Origin: a virus
Virus record (IMG/VR): IMGVR_UViG_3300020470_002869
Span: 1-20,591 of that record
DNA length: 20,591 nt
Direction: 5' to 3' (one strand)
Shown: in pieces, positions 15,301 through 19,278 of the stretch
Position numbering within the stretch: the first letter of the stretch is position 1
Layout of the letters: each line of letters starts with the position of its first letter
Program-made: the position numbers and the translations under genes
Notes under the pieces: model-generated
The model's input: the letters and a program-made list of their open reading frames with translations, nothing else
The model's database searches: none
Told to the model about the DNA's origin: nothing

Positions 15301-17686
15301 TGATCCAATGTACAATACTGCGGTATCTGTTGGTGCTACTACTGCGGATACATTAACTTTAAATGTTGGTAGAACTCCACTTAAGCAATATCCTGCTAAT
15401 ACTTCAACTTACTATCACACTACTGGTGATTTAGTAATCGGAGTTGGAACTCATAATATTACTAAGGGAGATGCTATCAAACTTGGTAGAGAGTCATTAA
15501 TCTTTACTTGTGCTAAGGATAGTAATGCTACTAGACACAGTTATCCTAGAGAGGGTGATCCAGCATATGCAGGTGTACCAGTTGCTGGTATTGTAAGTGC
15601 AACCGGATTTAGTGTTGATATTGGAGTTACTACAACAACCAATTACTATACTGGTGCTACATCATATGCTTCAGTTCAACCTGTTATCATTGCACCTAGA
15701 CCAACTGATGAAGCTGCACCTGGTGCAACAGTTCTAACAGTTCTTGGTGATAAGCAATTTGAAGTACAAACTGGTATTTCTACACGTAGACATTATTATG
15801 CAAGAGGTGGACGTGTTGATAAACCAATGGATGTAATTATTGATGATCCAGAATCTTATTCTAACTTGTCACTTGAATACAGTAGTTCTTCTTCTGGAAT
15901 CGGAACTGAAGCAACTATTGATGTGGTTGTTGGAGCAGCAAATAGTATGATTAATTTCCGGATTCAGAATACCGGATATGCTTATCAACCTGGAGAAGTT
16001 CTAACAGTTCCATATGGTGGAACTACAGGAATTCCAACCACTTCTGATTTTGGTAGTAATGAATTCCAGATTACTGTTGACACTGTTCATACTGATGAAT
16101 TTACAGGATGGACACTTGGAACTCTAGAAAAATTAGATGATGTTTCTCATCTATTTGATAGTGGAAGAACTCAGTTCCCATTAACTCTTGCAGGAACTAC
16201 TGTTTCTATTAGAGCAGGTAAGGGATCTGTTATTGATGTTCAAGATGTTCTTTTAATCTTTATTAATGATATCCTACAAGTTCCTGGTGAAGGATACAAG
16301 TTTGGTGGTGGTAGTATTATTGAATTTACTGAAGCACCTAAGTCTGGTGATACTGTTAAGATTCTATTCTATAAGGGATCTGGTGATGATGTTGATGTTA
16401 TCTTTAAAGCAATCATCGAAACAGTTAAGAAGGGTGATACTATACAACTTTATAATAATGATGATCAAGGAGATTATTGGAAGGAAAATCCAAGAGCAGT
16501 TACTCGTGTAACATCTACTGATACTGTTGATACTAATCCATACTATGGTCCAGGAAATACTTCTATAGAATCAATGCTTAGACCAGTTAAATGGTGTAGG
16601 CAGACTGAAGATAGAATTATTAATGATGTTGCAGTCGGAAAAGATAGAGAGTTGTATGAACCAGTTATTAATCCAACAGCACTTCTTATTCAATCTGTTG
16701 GAATTGGATCAACACAATGTTATGTTCAGAGTGTAAGACCATTCTTTAATCCTAAGAATGAGATTAATAATGCACCTTCTCTTACTTTCCAAGATAAGAT
16801 TAAGTTTACTATTCCTGCAGGAACCAAGACTGGTGCAGCTGCAACAGCAGTAGTTTCTGGATTAGGAACTATTTCATCCTTTGATGTTACTGAAGGTGGT
16901 AGTGGGTATTCTGCTGCTCCTAGTGTAAGTGTTGGAAAGACTACTGTTGGAGTTGGAACTACATCAGACGCTATTGGTACTGTAACGATAAGTGGTGGAG
17001 TTGTTACTGGAATTGCAGTTTCTGTAGGCGGTGCTGGTTATAGTCAAACAAGTCCTCCTCAAGTTCTTGTTGGACCACCAACTGCTAAAGAAGAAGATTG
17101 TGATGTAAGTGGATATGCAGGTGATCAAGGAACTATTGTTGGGTTCGGTACAACAACAATTAGTACTAATCCTTATATGATGTTTGACTTCTTTATTCCT
17201 GTAGATTCTTTCTTAAGAGATTCTTTAGTAATGGTAGATGCTGCAGGTGGTGGTGGAATTGTTACTGTTAGTGGAATAAGTACCGCAGATTACTTTGTAG
17301 TTGAGGGTTCTAATGTTGGTCTCGCTACAACTTCATTTACTTCTGCTTCTTACGGTATTGGTAGTACCGTAGGTACAGGAATATCATTTATAGATAATGT
17401 ATATCAAGTTAGTGATTTTGAAATAGTAAATATAAATGTTACAGGTGTAGGTTACACCGATTGTAGCAGAGTTTATGCTCGACTTACAGATACCTATTAT
17501 GGTGGATGGGTTGGTATAACCTCTTCACCTGACTTCGGATCCTATAGTTGGGGTAAGATTGATCTATCATCTAGATCTGTTTCTACTTCCTACAATGCAT
17601 ATACTTCTAACGGAGTTACTGGACTTTCTACAGGTTCGAGTGTAGAAAGATTTGCTTCTCTGAAGTTCAAGTCTTACAACGTTTAA
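3335..17686 (+). CDS. Giant virion structural protein (4,783 aa), probable gp7 baseplate-wedge counterpart
   Basis: One uninterrupted frame of 4,783 codons lies between genes 6 and 8, the place of gene 7 in T4 (gp7 is about 1,030 residues). Residues 20-56 and 204-237 resemble the conserved C-terminal part of T4 gp7 (for example FYSSKGTDRSFEILFKALYN). After this comes a beta-rich mosaic: GxGY units mainly at 755-1190; His-Gly loop units around H610, H857, H967, H1521, H1702, H1816, H1871 and H3021; a YHYH-like domain near 1250-1356; a cupredoxin-like segment near 1945-2030; a YYQNFSYSLKS segment near 2463; Cys/His YPR repeats at 3480-4076; and more GxGY units near the end. G-[VIL]-G-[ST] turns recur throughout. 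There is no signal peptide, membrane segment or obvious enzyme motif. The start at 3335 is 15 bases after gp6 and lacks a ribosome-binding site. A virion role is near certain; equivalence to gp7 is an inference from position and the first 240 residues. Confidence 0.9.
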   Translation: MADKRVQFSNIVQNQLPNYVRDDFPLVSEFLKSYYQGQEYEGGPIDLIQNIDQYVKVSEQTNLITSTTLDADLTIYDTTIPVQAYPNGTNGFPDSYGLIKIDDEVITYTGKTDTSFTGCVRGFVGITSYKAEADPQQLVFSDSTAATHEGNLYDSTTGKRIRDGVKIQNLSNLFLTEFLLKTKNQLLPGLEDRKLTKDLDQNVFIKQASSFYSSKGTDRSFEILFKALYNKHVEIIRPKDFLFTPSNANFRVTNDLVVEPYEGDPMDLDQSTLYQDEYPRSPGVIKAYGPVTNIEKINVAIGETYYRMSLDAGYNRDLRVDGAVYGAFSVHPKTRVIGDVSIGASFIDVDSTVGFAHSGNLDVVYSDSTAGIVSYTSKSVNEFFGVSNVVGIISDKSSVGIDTYAYGTAFGGDDVIKVKVTSILSKLDYPDNTYNYSRNDTARIKSLGVRDKKFKSRDWFYNCAPVYKVHSIVLLDASDWTYKVNLFKLHYFKKGDSASITGPDGVDKATTVIDITSSTSFTIKGQGVLDVSNTYTFKNNILKTLTNNFPGTQIYSTNVQNTYKNGDSLLIASSSIPSYNAQALNTTDRKITFSGAFVGDEFKITTTTDHGYRTGEAIYYRPQTDTQSYVDNVTLETKYRTVIVSQLFDEGLYYIKRVEGSTTTVKFAKSRTNIYNGIFVSLDNSVTVTDNSIEPYEFRNKGLHSQRLLREVNPSHNDGEIVKTEPGATGILINGVEVLNYKSNDLVKYGRIEEIEVTSPGSNYDLINPPVLNVSDATGVGATGYAGLTGSLSGIRVIDPGFDYEETPRIKISGGNGQGATAAVNTKLTTHKPLFNSEGAAGYIGLTTNTIGFGTFHKFRNAEKVIYITSGQQGVGGITTEAVYHVSTLSNTTVKLHKNESDALAGINTISLTSYGIGQHSLQSYKKKSILESINITNSGSGYQNKKLTALATGISTSKNSVNIDKHRYKNGEIVTYTSSGTVIGGLSASNQYQVIVVDDNNFKLANAGVGGTDASNYKNGVYVDFTSSGSGIHYFNYQPITVTLTGKVGISSIGNETFEATVQPVFRGQCTSVHLENSGVGYGSSEIVNFDRQPDVTLIPGALGQLSPIVSDGKVVEVLVLNSGKQYLGPPDLEVTGDGKGAVLTPVLENGTITSIKVLESGIGYTQQNTSVSVVTPGSGVQFNSILQPWRLNLVKKNWDSFADDDGFITEGRNIAFELQYTHLYAPRKLRESVYARNSDGAVLYGQADLKRVASVEVASTDHSPIIGWAYDGNPIYGPYGYVEKAGGVIAAMKTSYRIKLKDNRPPLTAFPEGFFIEDYSYVRVKDDTYLDENNGRFCITPEYPEGTYAYFATINDITADTSGPFNQFRRPEFPYLIGDSYHSVPNNFNYKFTSNQESVVLQHTDWLRNIDPYNLMEGNLEYEYLPIPNKLKQTIDIKAISAGSIDEIGISTGGFLYRVGDTVVFDNVETQGSGASVKVSRVKGKPISSVSVASSTITGVEVYPTGGDGEYNIVSASPHQFLDNDLVTISGLSTTSSKIGGTYNAGITTVAFALVGVGTSSVGVASALSTGIVTHFNVDGDLARIRENDVIGIGTEEIKVLNVESHLSRIRALRSINDVGTAHTVTSVLTLKPRQLKVDAGFKTDYQYRVNKELYFNPVESVGLGTASGVGIGTTIFISNPGAGLTQRFIPTRAIYIRNHGLETGDQLTYSINVGAGISYMHDTVDGSGVSTLEDDTTLYAAKISNDLVGLSTVVVGLGTTTTFVGIASTEQVSSTMYFVGVGTGVYHSLKTNYSAITAEINRNLVTVSTGETHGLEGSNSVWVDVNPSDTGINTVKYSDFNRRILVNPQNFTAAGVNTSTNAITIANHGFVGGEKIVHTATTPAAGLSDNGMYFIVKIDNNTFKLTNNYYQSNRLTPTIVGITSASAGTINPVNPPVKLYKDSSVTFDLSDSSLAYVHAGTNYPAYELNFYIDENYTDIWDKVGIDNKFKVQRYGTVGVTADARIILTVDKDTPETLFYKLDPIYESDIPPYKTEVLVDKEVDSWAELQAQESIYNGYQVIGVGATNTFTYSIKKTPEKTTYTPGPTQLSYETNATKAYGGAARFEIKNSGTNYYSLPGFTTITSSDGYGAVLDISSKSIGRIIKTKISNPGYNFPTDTTVRPDVELGILATISPYYSFDQIGINSAGRGYTAAPKLLVFDGKTNKQIKDVQLEYDLGDSEVTIRKNTSGLSQAAPTLLPTQNTNGVAISTASYNSSTQDVTITFGNVGFSTANSFPFGIGDKVLIEGISVGIGSTGAGYNSADYDYQLFTVNGLDANLGGVGATIGYSLAGLLDGKVPGEYNSVNSAGRAVPKNFFPLFNITLKPNDYLDGEEVSQGASVGFVENWNRRVGLLKISSSDDFVEGELIRGHSSDTQGLPAEIKTFDSDLEVSSVSRVENGWETSSGFINDNMQRVQDSFYYQNFSYSLKSEVAFDTWDDAVSVLNHTAGFKKFSDYQLMTPADALTSGVNMPVGLTTDQTSFEVVSDLYGVGDLNCVNDFDLATENSRKQNGGLVSDEVVFNSRVLTDYYESVGNRVLSIDDMSGSFNSNPRPTPFSVVSQFPLNTRQCMKYITYVRDRRFVGQRQIMVVDLVHDDSFGYINQYGQAGTVYPLGSFDFSIVGTDGRLLWYPNNYKVNDYDVVAIAYNLDNNILGIGSTSLGCAEIFTSSTEIASGATETLVSIGYTYRSLKVLASISGSTHNEHEMEEINIIHDGTTVDVMEYGQLTSNLGNYVNVSGFGTFVPSISGTDINIDFKANTGIACTVNTIVVGLSTGAYVGVATNQLKHVTLESKTTAIAASGTPGIHTVGRYLTLSGDDDHYDAAYFIAQVEDTTNNTYTMQEILVVDDYNTTLGTTESYIVEYGNVETVAGLGTFGVRLDTSASAKYTELTFKPNPSIATQVKVFMNAFQIEDDDKDIIEFDNGSIETMYNLYEGTDRSIKRAFDLTHKNNEIFNKSFTGNDVQIVDTTNNTIRLPNHFFVTGEEVKYVHAGAGTSMAIGIGLTDGFSGIGNTNKLPSSVFVYKVNEDTIKLSATAAKSLRRIPETIGITTVGVGTSHRFAAVNQNAKCILGLDNIIQSPVVATSVTTGLAKTCYTTDDLLTFTGITSFIGGDLIKLGDEIMRIDGVGIGSTNVIRVRRPWLGTALQSYPPATQVTKVNGNYNIVENTLNFVEAPYGNLPLSTSTNQPDDRDWTGISTSSSFAGRVFLRGGVQDTSNETYYKNKVLDDISGQFTGDRRYFTLESDDSNITGIATENAVILINDVFQGPAADLDYTLEENAGITSIRFTGTATSIANDVNTSNLPIGGVIVSVGSTEGFGYQPLVAAGGTATVSTAGTISAVTLSNTGSGYRQGVGQLVNVGIQTQATRGTNIVSIGTAFIGSSGALTGVAVTSTFVSYKPKDISHVGYNSETGISTITTAFNHNLSAGDEIALSGIAFTCEYAPPLGINTALYDGVAGIMTVYTTTAHGLVVGSKTKGNVILTGMAFTCSLDSGAYQHIYPRNRDRFYDTSIDVIGVGNTLTANNAVYDPVVGIVTITTTVNHGLAINDKITIADDSLTFTCAKDNNETEHSYPRAGDYASGKWLNVLSVPGAKRFSVKILDYTPSTNTTAHTFVRAASSGITTQTGNITVNVTAADPKFQYAHTFVGVGTTGPVKSGGAYGHNFVGAKAGALISGGSYLHSFSSAVGGGTSIVGVGTTTPTDATYDAETGLLVLTIPNHGATTSNTVGIATGGISFKCSLDGYETIHAYPRRSDPISDDYTIPITEVTGDTITINVGVSTLVTFTPSAATYNGNTGDMVLTVSSHGLRGSTDHTVVHADYNPTTGIMTCMVPNHSFVNGDRVKFADDSLTFTCAKDSHATQHTYPRASDPKANKWLAITGVTTSVFEVQVLDTIPSTNTGVHTFVSATTNGMAKAGESVRLANEGFTFTCEMDQHGTQHSYPRGTDPMYNTAVSVGATTADTLTLNVGRTPLKQYPANTSTYYHTTGDLVIGVGTHNITKGDAIKLGRESLIFTCAKDSNATRHSYPREGDPAYAGVPVAGIVSATGFSVDIGVTTTTNYYTGATSYASVQPVIIAPRPTDEAAPGATVLTVLGDKQFEVQTGISTRRHYYARGGRVDKPMDVIIDDPESYSNLSLEYSSSSSGIGTEATIDVVVGAANSMINFRIQNTGYAYQPGEVLTVPYGGTTGIPTTSDFGSNEFQITVDTVHTDEFTGWTLGTLEKLDDVSHLFDSGRTQFPLTLAGTTVSIRAGKGSVIDVQDVLLIFINDILQVPGEGYKFGGGSIIEFTEAPKSGDTVKILFYKGSGDDVDVIFKAIIETVKKGDTIQLYNNDDQGDYWKENPRAVTRVTSTDTVDTNPYYGPGNTSIESMLRPVKWCRQTEDRIINDVAVGKDRELYEPVINPTALLIQSVGIGSTQCYVQSVRPFFNPKNEINNAPSLTFQDKIKFTIPAGTKTGAAATAVVSGLGTISSFDVTEGGSGYSAAPSVSVGKTTVGVGTTSDAIGTVTISGGVVTGIAVSVGGAGYSQTSPPQVLVGPPTAKEEDCDVSGYAGDQGTIVGFGTTTISTNPYMMFDFFIPVDSFLRDSLVMVDAAGGGGIVTVSGISTADYFVVEGSNVGLATTSFTSASYGIGSTVGTGISFIDNVYQVSDFEIVNINVTGVGYTDCSRVYARLTDTYYGGWVGITSSPDFGSYSWGKIDLSSRSVSTSYNAYTSNGVTGLSTGSSVERFASLKFKSYNV
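3392..4045 (+). other. gp7-like wedge module at the amino terminus of the giant protein
   Basis: Residues 20-237 start with a helical segment (RDDFPLVSEFLKSYYQ) and end with FYSSKGTDRSFEILFKALYN followed by KHVEI. Between them is an inserted beta segment at about 60-165 (KIDDEVITYTG, then FTGCVRGF). From memory, T4 gp7 has a matching pair of segments near residues 700-830, including FYSTKG and FLFKVLYN. This is the only part of the giant protein I can tie to a T4 wedge protein. A profile comparison against gp7 would settle it. Confidence 0.6.
5600..6880 (+). repeat. GxGY beta-repeat cluster in the giant protein
   Basis: About six units occur between residues 756 and 1182, with a common pattern: hydrophobic strand, [NDE]-[ST]-[GP]-x-x-Y, a Pro-containing strand, a [GS]-x-G-x-G-A turn, then the next strand. 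Examples are VTSPGSNY, VIDPGFDY, ITNSGSGY, LENSGVGY, VLNSGKQY and VLESGIGY. Two FCCH-like units interrupt the series. Further copies lie near ISTGGFLY, IKNSGTNY, INSAGRGY, LSNTGSGY, IQNTGYAY and VTEGGSGY later in the protein, and one in gp8 (VSNQGSGY). They probably form stacked beta sheets or a beta-helix-like spacer. Confidence 0.65.
7082..7402 (+). other. YHYH-like domain within the giant protein
   Basis: Residues 1250-1356 include GWAYDGNPIYGPYGY (1269-1283), the most recognisable element of the YHYH family (PF14240). They end with ITPEYPEGTYAYF (to 1353), where the family normally has a YP-x-G-x-YHYH-like ending. Here the closing histidines are replaced (YAYF). FPYLIGDSYHS follows about 35 residues later. 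The domain occurs in bacterial secreted proteins and phage structural proteins; its role is unknown to me. Confidence 0.75.
9167..9424 (+). other. Cupredoxin-like segment without the copper-site ending
   Basis: Residues 1945-2030 begin with VTFDLSDSSL and pass through a strand and loop (ELNFYID, then VGVTADARIILTV) to TPETLFYKLDP. This resembles a widespread marine phage and bacterial beta-sandwich unit that starts with an F-D-x-S-D-S-S-L strand and ends with a L-[FY]-Y-x-C-x(2)-H-x(2)-M segment. The Cys, His and Met are missing here. The family comparison is from memory. Confidence 0.4.
10682..10876 (+). other. YYQ-x-FSY segment of the giant protein
   Basis: Residues 2450-2514 contain DSFYYQNFSYSLKS (2460-2473) and, after a short helix-like stretch, LNHTAGFKKFSDYQL (from 2487). 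Sequences of the form D-x-[FY]-Y-Q-x-[FY]-S-Y-x-[IL]-[KR]-S followed by H-x-[AG]-G are, to my knowledge, frequent in marine phage structural proteins. It marks a break between the beta-repeat half and a less repetitive segment (about 2440-2900). Confidence 0.45.
13772..15562 (+). repeat. Cys/His 'FTC ... H-x-YPR' repeat cluster in the giant protein
   Basis: Six clear copies share the pattern F-[TK]-C-x(2)-D-x(5,6)-H-x-Y-P-R-x(2)-D, with cysteines at residues 3532, 3605, 3782, 3897, 3974 and 4059. A seventh (C3483) keeps only AFTC. Examples are FTCAKDNNETEHSYPRAGD and FKCSLDGYETIHAYPRRSDP. Spacing varies from about 50 to 180 residues because each motif is preceded by a small His-Gly unit and followed by a variable strand region. 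The block at 14132-14329 is repeated at 15008-15202 with similar protein sequence throughout. Cys and His in every copy suggest a metal site or a conserved turn. Confidence 0.8.
14381..14512 (+). repeat. Short H-x-F glycine repeats in the giant protein
   Basis: Residues 3683-3726 contain three short repeats, YAHTFVG, YGHNFVG and YLHSFSS, separated by glycine-rich linkers. The last two are each preceded by SGG (KSGGAYGHNF, ISGGSYLHSF). Related HTFV segments occur near nucleotides 14297 and 15170 (PSTNT, two residues, HTFV). Confidence 0.6.
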
Positions 17687-17704
17687 TTCCTTAATAAATA
17701 AATA
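17684..17704 (+). promoter_or_regulatory. Late promoter upstream of gene 8
   Basis: The 18 bases 17684-17701 are identical to 905-922. Here AATAAATA occurs twice in overlapping register (17693-17700 and 17697-17704). The sequence includes the TAA stop of the giant gene. Transcription would start at about 17706-17710, only 9-13 bases before the gene 8 ATG at 17719, and no ribosome-binding site is present. It would let gene 8 and the genes after it be made without reading through the 14-kb gene. Confidence 0.7.
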
Positions 17705-17718
17705 AAAAGTTCCAAAAA

Positions 17719-19272
17719 ATGGCCGCTATTATAACTGATCAGATCAGAATATTAAATGCGAAGAACTTTGTCGCTGGTGTACAAACTAGCACCAATGCGT
17801 ATTATTCTTTTATTGGTCTACCCAATGCAACTGATATTCAAACAGATTGGGATACGTCTCCTCCTTCTCCCAAAGACTGTTTTGACGAGGAGAATAACTA
17901 TTGGGATTCCATTATTGCTCTGAAGAAGATTACTTCTACAGATGTAAGACAAGTAGTACCTAAAAGAGCTTGGAAGTCTGGAACTACTTACGATTACTAT
18001 CGTAGTGATTATAGTCGTTCCAATACTGCAAAAGTTTCTGGTGCAACTAACTTATATGCGGCAACATACTTTGTAATGAATAGTGATTATAGAGTTTATG
18101 AGTGTCTTCAGAACGGAACTGATCCAGATAATCCAAATGGAAAACCATCTCTTGATGAACCAACCTTTACAGATCTAGAGCCAAGAACTCCTGGAACTAG
18201 TGGTGATGGTTATATTTGGAAGTATCTTTATACAATTAAACCTGGAGATATTGTAAAATTTGATTCTACAGACTTTATTCCTGTTCCTGATGCATGGGAA
18301 ACAAATACTGACGATGCATCTGTTAGGGATAATGCTGTTGATGGATCTGTTAAGATTGTAACTATTACTGATAGGGGTGTTGGGGTTGGAACTGCCAACA
18401 GAACTTACAGTAGAGTTCCTATTAAAGGTGATGGTACTGGAGCAGAATGTACAATCGTTATCAATAACGATCAACAAGTTGAATCAGTAACTGTCTCGAA
18501 TCAGGGATCTGGTTATACTTTCGGTAATGTTGACCTTGTAAATGGTGGAGTTCCCACTGGATCTACAAGACCAACTTTTGATGTAATTATGTCTCCTCCT
18601 GGTGGACATGGTTCTGACATTTATAGTGAATTGGGTGCATATAATGTTCTTCTTTATTCAAGAATTGAGAATGATATTGAAAATCCCGATTTTATAACAG
18701 GTAACCAGATTGCAAGGGTTGGTGTTGTTGAAAATCCTAAGTCATATGGATCAACAACTAATCTAAGCCTTGACAAAGCAACTGCATTGAATGCTCTTAG
18801 ATTGAGTGGTGCTGGTTATAGTAGTGCTACTTTTACTGCTGATTCCTTTGTAACTCAAACTGTTGCTACAGGATCTACTGCAGTTGGTAGAGTTGTTAAT
18901 TATGATCAAACTACTGGTGTATTAAAGTACTGGCAAGATAGAACCATGGCAGGTTTTAACACTGTTGGTGCTGCTATTACTAACCCTGTTTATGGGTATG
19001 ATCAAATTGAATTTACAAGTTCTCCTGCTACTGGCGGAAGTTTGACTATTGTTCCTTCAACAGGATCTAATTTAGCAATTAATACATCCTTTACGGGTAT
19101 AAGTACCGTAATAAATAATAGAACGTATTATCTTGGTCAATCATTCACTAATGGTTTAGCGAATCCAGAAGCTAAAAAGTATTCCGGAAACATCATCTAT
19201 GTTGATAATAGACCATCTATTACTAGGTCTGCCAACCAAAAAGAAGATATCAAAGTTATTTTGCAGTTCTAA
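17719..19272 (+). CDS. 8: Baseplate wedge subunit gp8
   Basis: gp8 is a peripheral baseplate-wedge protein that in T4 joins gp7 and gp10. Conserved features here are VVPKRAW (79-85), YFVMNSDYRVYECL (about 116-129), GDGYIWKYLYTIKPGD (162-177) and a C terminus, YSGNIIYVDNRPSI then QKEDIKVILQF, which parallels the T4 ending (IYMENRPPI, EEINILFTF). At 517 residues it is about 180 longer than T4 gp8 (334). The extra length falls at about 205-450 and includes a GxGY repeat (VSNQGSGYTF, about 259-268) like those in the giant protein. The start is the first ATG after the promoter and yields the typical amino-terminal VAGVQTSTNAYYSFIG. No ribosome-binding site is seen. The next gene begins 6 bases after its stop. 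Confidence 0.93.
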   Translation: MAAIITDQIRILNAKNFVAGVQTSTNAYYSFIGLPNATDIQTDWDTSPPSPKDCFDEENNYWDSIIALKKITSTDVRQVVPKRAWKSGTTYDYYRSDYSRSNTAKVSGATNLYAATYFVMNSDYRVYECLQNGTDPDNPNGKPSLDEPTFTDLEPRTPGTSGDGYIWKYLYTIKPGDIVKFDSTDFIPVPDAWETNTDDASVRDNAVDGSVKIVTITDRGVGVGTANRTYSRVPIKGDGTGAECTIVINNDQQVESVTVSNQGSGYTFGNVDLVNGGVPTGSTRPTFDVIMSPPGGHGSDIYSELGAYNVLLYSRIENDIENPDFITGNQIARVGVVENPKSYGSTTNLSLDKATALNALRLSGAGYSSATFTADSFVTQTVATGSTAVGRVVNYDQTTGVLKYWQDRTMAGFNTVGAAITNPVYGYDQIEFTSSPATGGSLTIVPSTGSNLAINTSFTGISTVINNRTYYLGQSFTNGLANPEAKKYSGNIIYVDNRPSITRSANQKEDIKVILQF

Positions 19273-19278
19273 GAAATC

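Larger units (their letters stand above)
5150..15480 (+). repeat. Scattered His-Gly loop repeat units (E1-FCCH-like) in the giant protein
   Basis: A unit of roughly 60-70 residues recurs: a strand, then [NDST]-H-[GF]-[FLY]-x(2)-G-[DE]-x-[VI], a variable glycine loop, then Y-x-[VI]-x(4)-[NT]-T-[FV]-K-[LF]. Good examples surround H610, H857, H967, H1702, H1871 and H3021. Shorter versions precede each Cys/His YPR motif after residue 3480 (NHGLAINDKI, NHSFVNGDRV, THNITKGDAI). This pattern resembles the small beta-barrel that profile searches label E1-FCCH-like in phage tail proteins. The copies are diverged in DNA sequence and are interrupted by other domains. Confidence 0.5.

Noticed and set aside
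13772-15562. DNA-level repeats in the Cys/His region as a CRISPR array or mobile element
   Set aside because: The repeats are in frame, diverged, unevenly spaced and encode a conserved protein motif; there are no identical short repeats or terminal inverted repeats.
18175-18477. 100-codon minus-strand frame inside gene 8
   Set aside because: It mirrors the codon pattern of gp8 (Ser/Asn/Arg-rich), has no ribosome-binding site, and gp8 is secure on the other strand.
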